From positions 145,527-209,526 of the forward strand of contig CAJOIE010000003.1 of NCBI GenBank assembly GCA_905234605.1: a stretch of 64,000 bases of DNA. The letters are read 5' to 3'. A program made the position numbers and the translations under genes. The notes below the pieces were generated by a model. It was not told the DNA's origin. It did no database searches and saw nothing but the letters and a program-made list of their open reading frames with translations. The DNA is from an uncultured Bacteroidaceae bacterium. GTDB lineage: Bacteria > Bacteroidota > Bacteroidia > Bacteroidales > Bacteroidaceae. This document shows, one piece after another, positions 42,680 through 50,675 of the stretch; positions within the stretch are counted from its first letter, which is position 1; the number at the start of each line of letters is the position of its first letter.

Positions 42680-44299
42680 ATGAAACACCTGCACGCATTT
42701 CTGCTCCTCGGCCTGCTCTGCCTGAGCACAGCCGCCATGTCCGCCCCCACCACCGTGCGCCTCTCCACCGGAGCCACCCTGACCATCTATCAAGCCGATG
42801 CCTCGAAGGCCAACGGCTGCGGCATAGTGGTGTGCCCTGGCGGCGGATACTCCTACCTTGCCGGCGACACCGAGGGTGCCGGCTGGGCCGACTACATGAA
42901 CTCACGCGGTTTCACCATCGCCGTGCTGGCCTACCGCCTGCCCCACGGGCAGCACCAGGTGCCGCTCACCGACGGTCGCGCCGCCATGCAGTATCTGCGC
43001 GACAACGCCGCCAGCCTCATGCTCTATGCCAACCGCATCGGCGTGATGGGCTTCTCGGCAGGCGGCCACCTGGCATCCACCATAGCCACACACACCGAGG
43101 GCGACGAGCGCCCTGCTTTCCAGATTCTCTTCTACCCCGTCATCACCATGGAGGCAGGCAAGACCCATCAGGGCTCCATCGACAACCTGCTGGGCACCAA
43201 TCCCTCGGCCGACCTCGTAGCACTCTACAGCAACCAGTTCCACGTGAGTGCCGACACGCCCCCTGCCTACATCACCTACTCCGACAACGACGGCACCGTG
43301 CCGCCGCTCACTAATGGCAAGGTGTACTACGACGCCCTCGTGGCCGCCGGCGTGCCAGCGACCCTCAAGACCTACCCCACGGGAGGCCACGGATGGGGCA
43401 CAGGCGACAAGCTCGGGGCCACCTACAAGGCCGAGATGCAGCAGCACTTCGGCAACTGGCTCACGACACTGGAGCAGCTGCTGCCACCCACCGAGGTATA
43501 CGACGACGTCACGTCCATAACCATCGAGGCCGGTGCCGAGGAGGTGGAAGCCATCAACCCCCGCATGTATCCCAACCTGACCACCATCGTGGTCAACTCT
43601 CCAGCCGTGGCCGCCAAGAACTACACCGCCGCGAAGAACCTCACCGCGGCCTTCGGCACAGAGGTGACATCCTACGTCTTCGGCGAAGGCATCACAACGC
43701 TGGGCCGCTACCTGCTCACAGGCTCCACCGGCGTCACCTCCGTGAGCCTGCCCACAACGCTGACAGCCATCGGCATGCAGGCCTTCGCCAAGTGCACGTC
43801 GCTCACCGCCATCGACCTGCCCGCAGGTCTCGACGAGATAGGCATAAGCGCCTTCGCCCAGTCCGGCCTGCACAGCATCGTCATCCCCTCGGCCCGCGTG
43901 GTGGGAACATCAGCCTTCGTGAGCTGCACCGAGCTGGAGAGCATCGAGCTCCCCGCCAATCTCGACACCATAGGCACCAATGCCCTGAAAGGCTGCAAGG
44001 CACTCACCGCCATACGCTGCCGCTCCGCCGTGCCCGCCAGGGCGGCAAAAGCCTTTGCCGACAAGACAGTGTTCGGGCAGGCCACCGTCACCGTGCCCGC
44101 CGGCAGTCTGGAAGCCTATCAGACACACCCCGTGTGGAGCCAGTTCGCAAACATAGTGGAAGAAAGCGGCGAGGATGCCGTTAGCACGCCGCGCATCAGC
44201 ACATCAGCCGACAACGTGCTCTACAGCCTCGACGGACGCCGTGCCGCCGCCCGCCAGCGTGGCCTGCTCGTGCGGCGCGGGCAGAAGCTCGTGCGCTAA
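42680..44299 (+). CDS. Secreted alpha/beta-hydrolase (esterase) fused to BspA-type leucine-rich repeats
   Basis: A 539-residue secreted protein (signal MKHLHAFLLLGLLCLSTAAM). Residues about 25-275 are an alpha/beta-hydrolase of the BD-FAE/Axe type, with the oxyanion segment CPGGGYSYL, the nucleophile in GFSAGGH and the catalytic His in YPTGGHGWG. From residue about 290 the protein has BspA-like LRR_5 repeats (for example LTAIGMQAFAKCTSLTAIDLP). It ends with a Prevotella-type secretion motif (LYSLDGRRAAARQRG, then GQKLVR). An acetyl or feruloyl esterase anchored to a host or polysaccharide surface is a fair inference. Confidence 0.82.
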   Translation: MKHLHAFLLLGLLCLSTAAMSAPTTVRLSTGATLTIYQADASKANGCGIVVCPGGGYSYLAGDTEGAGWADYMNSRGFTIAVLAYRLPHGQHQVPLTDGRAAMQYLRDNAASLMLYANRIGVMGFSAGGHLASTIATHTEGDERPAFQILFYPVITMEAGKTHQGSIDNLLGTNPSADLVALYSNQFHVSADTPPAYITYSDNDGTVPPLTNGKVYYDALVAAGVPATLKTYPTGGHGWGTGDKLGATYKAEMQQHFGNWLTTLEQLLPPTEVYDDVTSITIEAGAEEVEAINPRMYPNLTTIVVNSPAVAAKNYTAAKNLTAAFGTEVTSYVFGEGITTLGRYLLTGSTGVTSVSLPTTLTAIGMQAFAKCTSLTAIDLPAGLDEIGISAFAQSGLHSIVIPSARVVGTSAFVSCTELESIELPANLDTIGTNALKGCKALTAIRCRSAVPARAAKAFADKTVFGQATVTVPAGSLEAYQTHPVWSQFANIVEESGEDAVSTPRISTSADNVLYSLDGRRAAARQRGLLVRRGQKLVR

Positions 44300-44760
44300 G
44301 AAGCCTTGCGGTCCACATCGAGCTTGCGCAGGTAGAACTGCACCTTGGCGCAGAGCTCATCATAATGTTGCTCAGCGGCGCGCAAGCGTCGCTGAGCCGC
44401 GTAGTAGGCATCGTTGGTGTGACCGTCGACACGCGGGGGCAGAGCCGCAGCCTCCTGCCGCAGAGCCTCCAGCTCGGGCTCATAGCGCACGAGGCTGTCG
44501 CGCGTCTGCATCAGCTCCACGCTGTCGAGGGTGAGCAGAGCCTCGCGGCGCACAGCCACCGCCGTGGGATGGTCGCGGCGCAACGCCATGATGCCTGCAC
44601 GCGCTTCGTCGAAACGCCCGTCGGCCAGCTGCAAGCGCGCGTCGGCCAGCAGAGCCCAGGCAGCAGCCACATCGTCGCCACGCTGCCCGCCGTGGCAGCC
44701 ACAGAGGCACGCCGCAGCGATGCCCAAAGCAGAGAAAAGGGAGAGTGCAAGGTGCTTCAT
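44296..44760 (-). CDS. Small coiled-coil-like lipoprotein
   Basis: A 154-residue protein with a lipoprotein-like signal (LGIAAACLCGC). The rest is helical and charged, with long Arg/Glu/Ala-rich runs (YEPELEALRQEAAALP, YYAAQRRLRAAEQHYDEL). It has no recognised domain; the early part resembles a tetratricopeptide-type helical pair. The ATG is only 5 bp past a consensus -7 box, so the mRNA is probably leaderless. The 3' end overlaps the esterase gene by 4 bp in convergent orientation. Confidence 0.7.
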   Translation of the reverse strand: MKHLALSLFSALGIAAACLCGCHGGQRGDDVAAAWALLADARLQLADGRFDEARAGIMALRRDHPTAVAVRREALLTLDSVELMQTRDSLVRYEPELEALRQEAAALPPRVDGHTNDAYYAAQRRLRAAEQHYDELCAKVQFYLRKLDVDRKAS

Positions 44761-44765
44761 GCCCG

Positions 44766-44773
44766 CAAAAATA
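44766..44773 (-). promoter_or_regulatory. -7 box of the lipoprotein gene, 5 bp before the ATG
   Basis: The minus strand reads TATTTTTG, followed by CGGGC and the ATG at 44760. It sits one base from the oppositely oriented cca box. Confidence 0.6.
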
Positions 44774-44774
44774 C

Positions 44775-44782
44775 TACTTTTG
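44775..44782 (+). promoter_or_regulatory. -7 box of the cca-type gene
   Basis: TACTTTTG matches the consensus and lies 66 bp before the ATG. The two divergent boxes are one base apart. Confidence 0.6.
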
Positions 44783-44848
44783 CACTTCCATCTGCCAGAC
44801 ACCCCACATTTTCCATCCTCCATCCTCCATTTTACATTATACCCTGAT

Positions 44849-46333
44849 ATGCGCCTACTCGACCGCACCCAGCTCACCGCACTGCTCTCGGCAGACATCT
44901 TCCACCGCATAGGCCGCGTGGCCGACGAGCTGCATGTGGAGGCCTACGTCGTTGGCGGCTACGTGCGCGACCTCTTCCTCGAGCGTCCCTCCAAGGACAT
45001 CGATGTGGTCGTCGTTGGCAGCGGCATCGAGGTGGCACGCCGTCTGGCCAAAGAACTGGGCCGCAGCGCACATCTCTCCGTGTTCCGCAACTTCGGCACG
45101 GCACAAGTGAAATGGCACGGGCAGGAAGTGGAGTTCGTGGGCGCACGCCGCGAGAGCTACAGCCACGACTCGCGCAAGCCCATAGTGGAGGACGGCACAC
45201 TCGAGGACGACCAACGGCGGCGCGACTTCACCATCAACGCCCTGGCCGTGAGCCTCAATGCCGACACCTACGGCACACTCATTGACCCCTTCGACGGACT
45301 GTGGGACATGCAGGACCGCCTCATAGCCACACCCCTCGACCCCGACATCACATTCTCCGACGACCCCCTGCGCATGATGCGCTGCGTGCGCTTCGCCACA
45401 CAGCTCAACTTCGAGGTAGAGGCCGAGACACTCAGCGCGCTCTCACGCAACCGTGAGCGCATAGCCATCATCTCGCAGGAGCGCATCACCGAAGAGCTAC
45501 AGAAAATCATGGCCAGCGATGCGCCTGCACGAGGTTTCGAGCTACTCTTCCAGACAGGACTGCTCGAGCTCATATTCCCCGAACTCAACGCCCTGCAAGG
45601 CGTGGAGACACGGCTCGGACGGGCACACAAGGACAACTTCTGGCACACACTCGAGGTGCTCACAGGCGTGGTGCGCCGCACCCGCGGCATGGAGCGCGAC
45701 ACCCTCTACCTGCGTTGGGCCGCCCTGCTCCACGACATCGGCAAGCCCGCCTCAAAGCGCTTCGACCCACAGGCAGGCTGGACATTCCACAACCACAACA
45801 GCATCGGCGAGCGCATGGTGCCCGAAATCTTCCGCCGCATGAAGTTGCCCATGGACGAGCGCATGCGCTATGTGCAGAAACTCGTGGCACTGCACATGAG
45901 GCCCATAGCCATCGCCGACGACGAGGTTACCGACTCCGCCGTGCGACGCCTGCTCTTCGAGGCCGGCGACGACATCGACGACCTCATGCTCCTCTGTGAG
46001 GCCGACATCACCAGCCGCAACCAAGTGCGCCGCAGACGCTTCCTCGACAACTTCCAGCTTGTGCGCCGCAAGCTCGTAGACCTCGAGGAACGCGACCACG
46101 TGCGCCTATTCCAGCCACCTGTCGATGGCACAGAAATCATGCAACGCTACCACCTGCCGCCATGCCAGACTGTAGGCGAGCTGAAGACAGCCGTCAAGGA
46201 AGCCATTCTCGACGGCGAGATACCCAACGAGCGCACAGCAGCCCTGACCTTCCTCGATGAGAAAGCAAAGGCAATGGGCATAGATGCCGCCACCACTCAG
46301 CCTGCAAGCTCCACCGTAGTGAGCGAGGCGTAG
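44849..46333 (+). CDS. cca: CCA tRNA nucleotidyltransferase / poly(A) polymerase family, with HD domain
   Basis: A class II nucleotidyltransferase of 494 residues. The head domain has YVVGGYVRDLFLERPSKDIDVVVVG with the two catalytic Asp residues, the neck has RRDFTINALA, and the RNA-binding region has DPLRMMRCVRFA. A C-terminal HD phosphohydrolase domain follows (HDIGKPASKRFD). Bacteroidetes usually carry this gene as the CCA-adding enzyme that completes tRNA 3' ends, although poly(A) polymerase activity cannot be excluded. The last 37 bp overlap the convergent histidine phosphatase gene. Confidence 0.92.
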   Translation: MRLLDRTQLTALLSADIFHRIGRVADELHVEAYVVGGYVRDLFLERPSKDIDVVVVGSGIEVARRLAKELGRSAHLSVFRNFGTAQVKWHGQEVEFVGARRESYSHDSRKPIVEDGTLEDDQRRRDFTINALAVSLNADTYGTLIDPFDGLWDMQDRLIATPLDPDITFSDDPLRMMRCVRFATQLNFEVEAETLSALSRNRERIAIISQERITEELQKIMASDAPARGFELLFQTGLLELIFPELNALQGVETRLGRAHKDNFWHTLEVLTGVVRRTRGMERDTLYLRWAALLHDIGKPASKRFDPQAGWTFHNHNSIGERMVPEIFRRMKLPMDERMRYVQKLVALHMRPIAIADDEVTDSAVRRLLFEAGDDIDDLMLLCEADITSRNQVRRRRFLDNFQLVRRKLVDLEERDHVRLFQPPVDGTEIMQRYHLPPCQTVGELKTAVKEAILDGEIPNERTAALTFLDEKAKAMGIDAATTQPASSTVVSEA

Positions 46334-46836
46334 GCCGGCATGAGCTCGTAGCCACGTTCCAGAGGAGCCACACCAGCATAGACCTGAGCACAGATGATGG
46401 GTCCTCCGTGGCAGAAGAGAGCCACGGAAGCATCGGCAGGCAACGTATGCCGCAACTCGTCGAGAAACGAGGCCACACGCCCGTAGAGCTGGCGGAACGA
46501 TTCGCCGTCAGGCGTGGGCGTGTCTATATAATTATTGTAGTAGGCTTGCAAGGCCGGGCCATGCAAGTCGGTAAAACGGCGCATTTCCCAGTCGCCCATG
46601 TGCATCTCACGCAAGCGGTCGTCGACCACAGGATGCGTATAGCCACAAGCCTCGGCCAGCAAGAGCGCACGCGAGAGAGGCGAAGAGTAGACATGAGTGA
46701 ACGTCAGCCCCTCAAGCCGACGGCGCAAGCCCGCAGCCTCGGCATTGAAAGTCTCTGACACAGGAACATCGGTCCAGCCGTAGCAGGTGCCTTGAGGCAC
46801 ACCGACGCTGGTGTGGCGGATGAGATGAAGCAGCAT
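46297..46836 (-). CDS. Histidine phosphatase family protein, alpha-ribazole phosphatase-like
   Basis: A 179-residue branch-1 histidine phosphatase starting MLLHLIRHTSVG, with the catalytic RHT motif. CYGWTDVPV fits the CobC (alpha-ribazole phosphatase) subgroup, and VALFCHGGPI holds the second catalytic His. No cobalamin genes lie nearby, so the substrate is not certain. The start at 46836 is only 7 bp past a consensus -7 box, implying a leaderless or very short leader. Confidence 0.82.
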   Translation of the reverse strand: MLLHLIRHTSVGVPQGTCYGWTDVPVSETFNAEAAGLRRRLEGLTFTHVYSSPLSRALLLAEACGYTHPVVDDRLREMHMGDWEMRRFTDLHGPALQAYYNNYIDTPTPDGESFRQLYGRVASFLDELRHTLPADASVALFCHGGPIICAQVYAGVAPLERGYELMPAYASLTTVELAG

Positions 46837-46843
46837 AATGCCA

Positions 46844-46851
46844 CAAAGGTA
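46844..46851 (-). promoter_or_regulatory. -7 box of the histidine phosphatase gene
   Basis: The minus strand reads TACCTTTG, followed by TGGCATT and the ATG at 46836. Transcription should begin on or next to the ATG. Confidence 0.62.
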
Positions 46852-46905
46852 GTGCCCAGTTCCCATTTATCCGCCACACACTGCCTTTTTCTCCTTCATT
46901 TAGGC

Positions 46906-46913
46906 TACCTTTG
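46906..46913 (+). promoter_or_regulatory. -7 box of the recJ-thrC run
   Basis: TACCTTTG is a full match, with a leader of about 80 nt before recJ. The leader holds a 10-codon ORF (ATG 46918) with no distinctive feature. Confidence 0.62.
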
Positions 46914-46999
46914 CGCATGAGTGTGCGCCCGCTCGTTCCACTACATTGAGCCACACACATTCGGCACCACCACGGAAAAGGTAAAAACAACATATATAG

Positions 47000-48733
47000 A
47001 TGAACTACACATGGCACTACGACCCTCCCACTCCCGAGCGGCAGGCAGCCAGTGAGGCCCTGGGGCGCAGTCTGGGCATACACACGGTGCTGGCCGGGTT
47101 GCTGCTGGAGCGCGGCATCTCCACAGCCGACGAAGCCAAGCAATTCTTCCGCCCCCAGCTCACCGAGCTGCACGACCCGTTCCTCTTCCGTGACATGCGC
47201 ACGGCGGTGGACCGCCTCAACCGTGCCCTCGGCCGCAAGGAGCGCATACTGGTGTATGGCGACTACGACGTTGACGGCTGCACCGCCGTGGCCCTCGTAT
47301 ACCGGTTCCTTGAGAAATTCACCTCGGCCATAGACTACTACATCCCCGACCGCTACGACGAAGGCTATGGTGTGAGCAACAAAGGCGTCGACTACGCCAA
47401 AGCCTCCGGCGTGAGCCTCATCATCGTGCTCGACTGCGGCATCAAGGCCGTGGAAGCCATCAGCTACGCCAAGGAACAAGGCATCGACTTCATCATCTGC
47501 GACCACCACGTGCCCGACGACGTGCTGCCGCCCGCCGTGGCCATTCTCAATGCCAAGTGCCGCGACAACACCTACCCCTACGAGCACCTGTCGGGCTGCG
47601 GCGTAGGCTTCAAGCTCATGCAGGCGTTTGCCATCGACAACGGCATACCCTTCTCGCGCCTCATGCCATTGCTCGACCTGTGTGCCGTGAGCATAGCATC
47701 CGACATAGTGCCCATACTGGGCGAGAACCGTGTGCTGGCCTACCACGGCCTGCGCCAGCTCAACGCGCACCCCAGCCTCGGCCTGAAAGCCATCCTTGAG
47801 ATTTGCGGCCTCATGGACCACGAAGTGACCATGAACGACATCATCTTCAAGATAGGACCGCGCATCAATGCCTCGGGGCGCATGCAGAACGGCAGCGAGG
47901 CAGTGGCACTGCTCGTGGAGCGCGACCCCGTGCGCGCCCACCGTCTGGCCCTGCAGATAAACGCCTGGAATGACCAGCGCAAGGACCTTGACAAAGAGAT
48001 GACCACCGAGGCCAATGCCATTGTGGAACGCCTGGACTCCCACCACGAGCACCGTTCCATCGTGCTCTACAACGAGGAGTGGCACAAAGGCATCATAGGC
48101 ATAGTGGCATCGCGGCTGACCGAGGTGTACACACGGCCTGCCGTGGTGCTCACCCGCAATGGCGACCTCGCCACGGGGTCGGCACGCTCGGTGCCCGGCT
48201 TCGATGTCTATGCAGCCATCGACCACTGTCGCGACCTGTTAGAGAACTTCGGCGGCCACACCTATGCCGCAGGTCTCTCCATGCGGGTAGAGAATGTGCC
48301 TGCATTCAAGCAGCGTTTCGAGGCATACGTGGACAGCCATATACTCGACACGCAGATACGCCCCGAGCTCGGCATCACGGCCAAGCTGCGCCTGAGCGAA
48401 CTGACACGACGCTTCATGCTCGACCTGCGCCGCTTCGCACCCTTCGGACCCGACAACCAGCGGCCACTCTTCATGTCGGAGCAGGTCTACGACTACGGCA
48501 CGAGCAAAGTGGTGGGTCACAACCAGGAACACATAAAGCTGGAACTCATAGACCACAGCGGCTCGTCGGTCGTGGGAGGCATAGCCTTCGGGCAGAGCTC
48601 CCAGGCACGCTACATCAAGACCAAGCAGGCTTTCGACATCTGCTATGCCGTTGAGGAGAACAGCCACAAGCGCGGCGAGGTGCAACTCCAGATAGAAGAC
48701 ATACGGCCCTCTGCCGGCACCACCACAGCATAG
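47000..48733 (+). CDS. recJ: Single-stranded-DNA-specific exonuclease RecJ
   Basis: RecJ degrades single-stranded DNA 5' to 3' in recombination and repair. The DHH phosphoesterase motifs are complete: VYGDYDVDGCTAV, LDCGIKAVE, CDHHVPDD, and GPRINASGRM. The DHHA1 domain has FGGHTYAAGLS, and a C-terminal OB-like domain follows. At 577 residues it is full length. It begins a run of five closely spaced genes and is followed after 13 bp by recQ, with which it functions in the RecF pathway. Confidence 0.95.
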   Translation: MNYTWHYDPPTPERQAASEALGRSLGIHTVLAGLLLERGISTADEAKQFFRPQLTELHDPFLFRDMRTAVDRLNRALGRKERILVYGDYDVDGCTAVALVYRFLEKFTSAIDYYIPDRYDEGYGVSNKGVDYAKASGVSLIIVLDCGIKAVEAISYAKEQGIDFIICDHHVPDDVLPPAVAILNAKCRDNTYPYEHLSGCGVGFKLMQAFAIDNGIPFSRLMPLLDLCAVSIASDIVPILGENRVLAYHGLRQLNAHPSLGLKAILEICGLMDHEVTMNDIIFKIGPRINASGRMQNGSEAVALLVERDPVRAHRLALQINAWNDQRKDLDKEMTTEANAIVERLDSHHEHRSIVLYNEEWHKGIIGIVASRLTEVYTRPAVVLTRNGDLATGSARSVPGFDVYAAIDHCRDLLENFGGHTYAAGLSMRVENVPAFKQRFEAYVDSHILDTQIRPELGITAKLRLSELTRRFMLDLRRFAPFGPDNQRPLFMSEQVYDYGTSKVVGHNQEHIKLELIDHSGSSVVGGIAFGQSSQARYIKTKQAFDICYAVEENSHKRGEVQLQIEDIRPSAGTTTA

Positions 48734-48746
48734 ACCATCCGCCACT

Positions 48747-50642
48747 ATGACCACCCTCGACACCTATCGGCACATCCTGCACCAGTACTGGGGCTACGAT
48801 GACTTCCGCGGCATACAGCGCGACATCATCGAGAGCATCGGTGCCGGCAAGGACACCCTTGGCCTCATGCCTACGGGCGGCGGCAAGAGCATCACCTTCC
48901 AGGTGCCGGCTCTTGCGCATGAGGGTATATGCCTTGTGGTCAGTCCGCTCATCGCCCTGATGAAGGACCAGGTGGCGGCACTGAAGAAGAAAGGCATCAA
49001 GGCGACAGCTGTCTACACCGGCATGTCGCATCAAGACATCATCACACAGCTTGAGAACTGCATCTACGGCAACTTCAAGCTGCTCTATGTCTCTCCCGAG
49101 CGTCTCAGTTCCGAGCTCTTCTGCGCCAAGCTGCGCCACATGCAGGTGAGCATGATAGCCGTCGACGAGGCCCACTGCATCTCACAGTGGGGCTACGACT
49201 TCCGCCCTGCATACACACAGATATCCAAAATACGCGAGCTCGTGCCAGATGCTCCCGTGCTGGCCCTCACCGCTACCGCCACGCCCGCCGTGGTCGACGA
49301 CATACAGCGGCAGCTGCGCTTCCGTCAGCCCTGTGTGAAGCGCATGAGCTTTGCCCGTTCCAACCTGGCCTACCGCGTGCAGCACATCGACACCACCAAG
49401 GAAGAGACCATCCACGAGCTGCTATGCCATCACCCAGGGTCGGCCATCGTGTACACCCGCAACCGTGCCGCCACCCGCGAGCTGGCCGAGTGGCTGCAAC
49501 AGCGCGGCATAGAAGCCACCTCCTTCCATGCCGGCCTCACCGACGCAGAGAAGACCCTGCGTGCCAGCCAGTGGCAGACGGGCGACGTGCGTGTCATCGT
49601 GGCCACCAATGCCTTCGGCATGGGCATCGACAAGCCCGATGTGCGCTGCGTGATACATGCCGACGTGCCCGACTCTCCCGAGGCCTACTTCCAGGAAGCA
49701 GGGCGTGCCGGCCGCGACGGCCATGCCGCCTTTGCCTATCTGCTCTACGACGAGCGCTCACGCAGCCTGCTTGAGCGCAGGGTGGAAGACACGTTCCCGC
49801 CATTGGACTACGTGCGCCGCGTCTATGAGGAAGCATGCTTCTTCCTGCAAATGGGCATGGGCGACGGCGAGGGTGTGACGCGCGAGTTCCACCTCGATGA
49901 GTTCTGCGCCACCTTCCGCCACTTCCCCACCCGCGCACAGAGCGCACTGCAGTTGCTCGACCGCGCCGGCTACATCCGCTGGCAGGATGCCGAGGAGGGC
50001 CGCAGCCGGGTGATGATGGCAGTGAGCCGCGAGGAGCTCTACGACATGCGCCTGACAGCGCAGGCCGACCGTGTGCTGTCCATGCTCCTGCGCACATGCA
50101 CAGGCATCTTCGCCGAGTATGCCTACGTGAGTGAGGACGAAATAGCCCGCCACCTCGGCATCGACCAGCAGCAGGTGTCGGAGCAGCTGGTGCTCATGTC
50201 GCGCATGCACATCCTACACTTCATTCCACGCTCCAGCTCCCCCCTCTTCACGTTCACCCAGCGCCGTGTGGAGCGCGACGAGGTAGTGCTACACGACGAC
50301 ATCTATGCCTGTCGCAAGCGCGAGATGGAGCACCGCGTGTCCACCATGACAGCCTATCTCTACACCACCTCGTGCCGCAGCGCTTTCCTCCTCGGCTATT
50401 TCGGCGAGCGCGACGCCAAGCCCTGCGGTCTGTGCGACAACTGCCACGACGAGCACCCCACATACGACCTGGAACGTGTGCACACTGCCATCGCTGCCCA
50501 GGCGCAACAAGGCCGGCTCGACCTCACACGGTTGCGCATCGACGGCGTGCCCGACCGTGTGGTGGCCCGTGTGGCGCGCCGCATGATGGAGGAGGAGGAG
50601 GTCACCGACGTATTTCCCTACTCCAGCAATCAACCCCACTGA
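48747..50642 (+). CDS. recQ: ATP-dependent DNA helicase RecQ
   Basis: RecQ unwinds DNA 3' to 5'. Motif 0 (FRGIQRDIIESI), Walker A (PTGGGKSITFQ), the DEAH box (AVDEAHCISQWGYDFRP) and motif VI (QEAGRAGRDG) are present. The zinc-binding RQC part has CGLCDNC. At 631 residues it ends without an obvious HRDC domain, as in several Bacteroidetes homologues. It is followed 33 bp later by thrA. Confidence 0.95.
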   Translation: MTTLDTYRHILHQYWGYDDFRGIQRDIIESIGAGKDTLGLMPTGGGKSITFQVPALAHEGICLVVSPLIALMKDQVAALKKKGIKATAVYTGMSHQDIITQLENCIYGNFKLLYVSPERLSSELFCAKLRHMQVSMIAVDEAHCISQWGYDFRPAYTQISKIRELVPDAPVLALTATATPAVVDDIQRQLRFRQPCVKRMSFARSNLAYRVQHIDTTKEETIHELLCHHPGSAIVYTRNRAATRELAEWLQQRGIEATSFHAGLTDAEKTLRASQWQTGDVRVIVATNAFGMGIDKPDVRCVIHADVPDSPEAYFQEAGRAGRDGHAAFAYLLYDERSRSLLERRVEDTFPPLDYVRRVYEEACFFLQMGMGDGEGVTREFHLDEFCATFRHFPTRAQSALQLLDRAGYIRWQDAEEGRSRVMMAVSREELYDMRLTAQADRVLSMLLRTCTGIFAEYAYVSEDEIARHLGIDQQQVSEQLVLMSRMHILHFIPRSSSPLFTFTQRRVERDEVVLHDDIYACRKREMEHRVSTMTAYLYTTSCRSAFLLGYFGERDAKPCGLCDNCHDEHPTYDLERVHTAIAAQAQQGRLDLTRLRIDGVPDRVVARVARRMMEEEEVTDVFPYSSNQPH

Positions 50643-50675
50643 CACACGCAAACAACAATAGCGACACCCTGCAAT

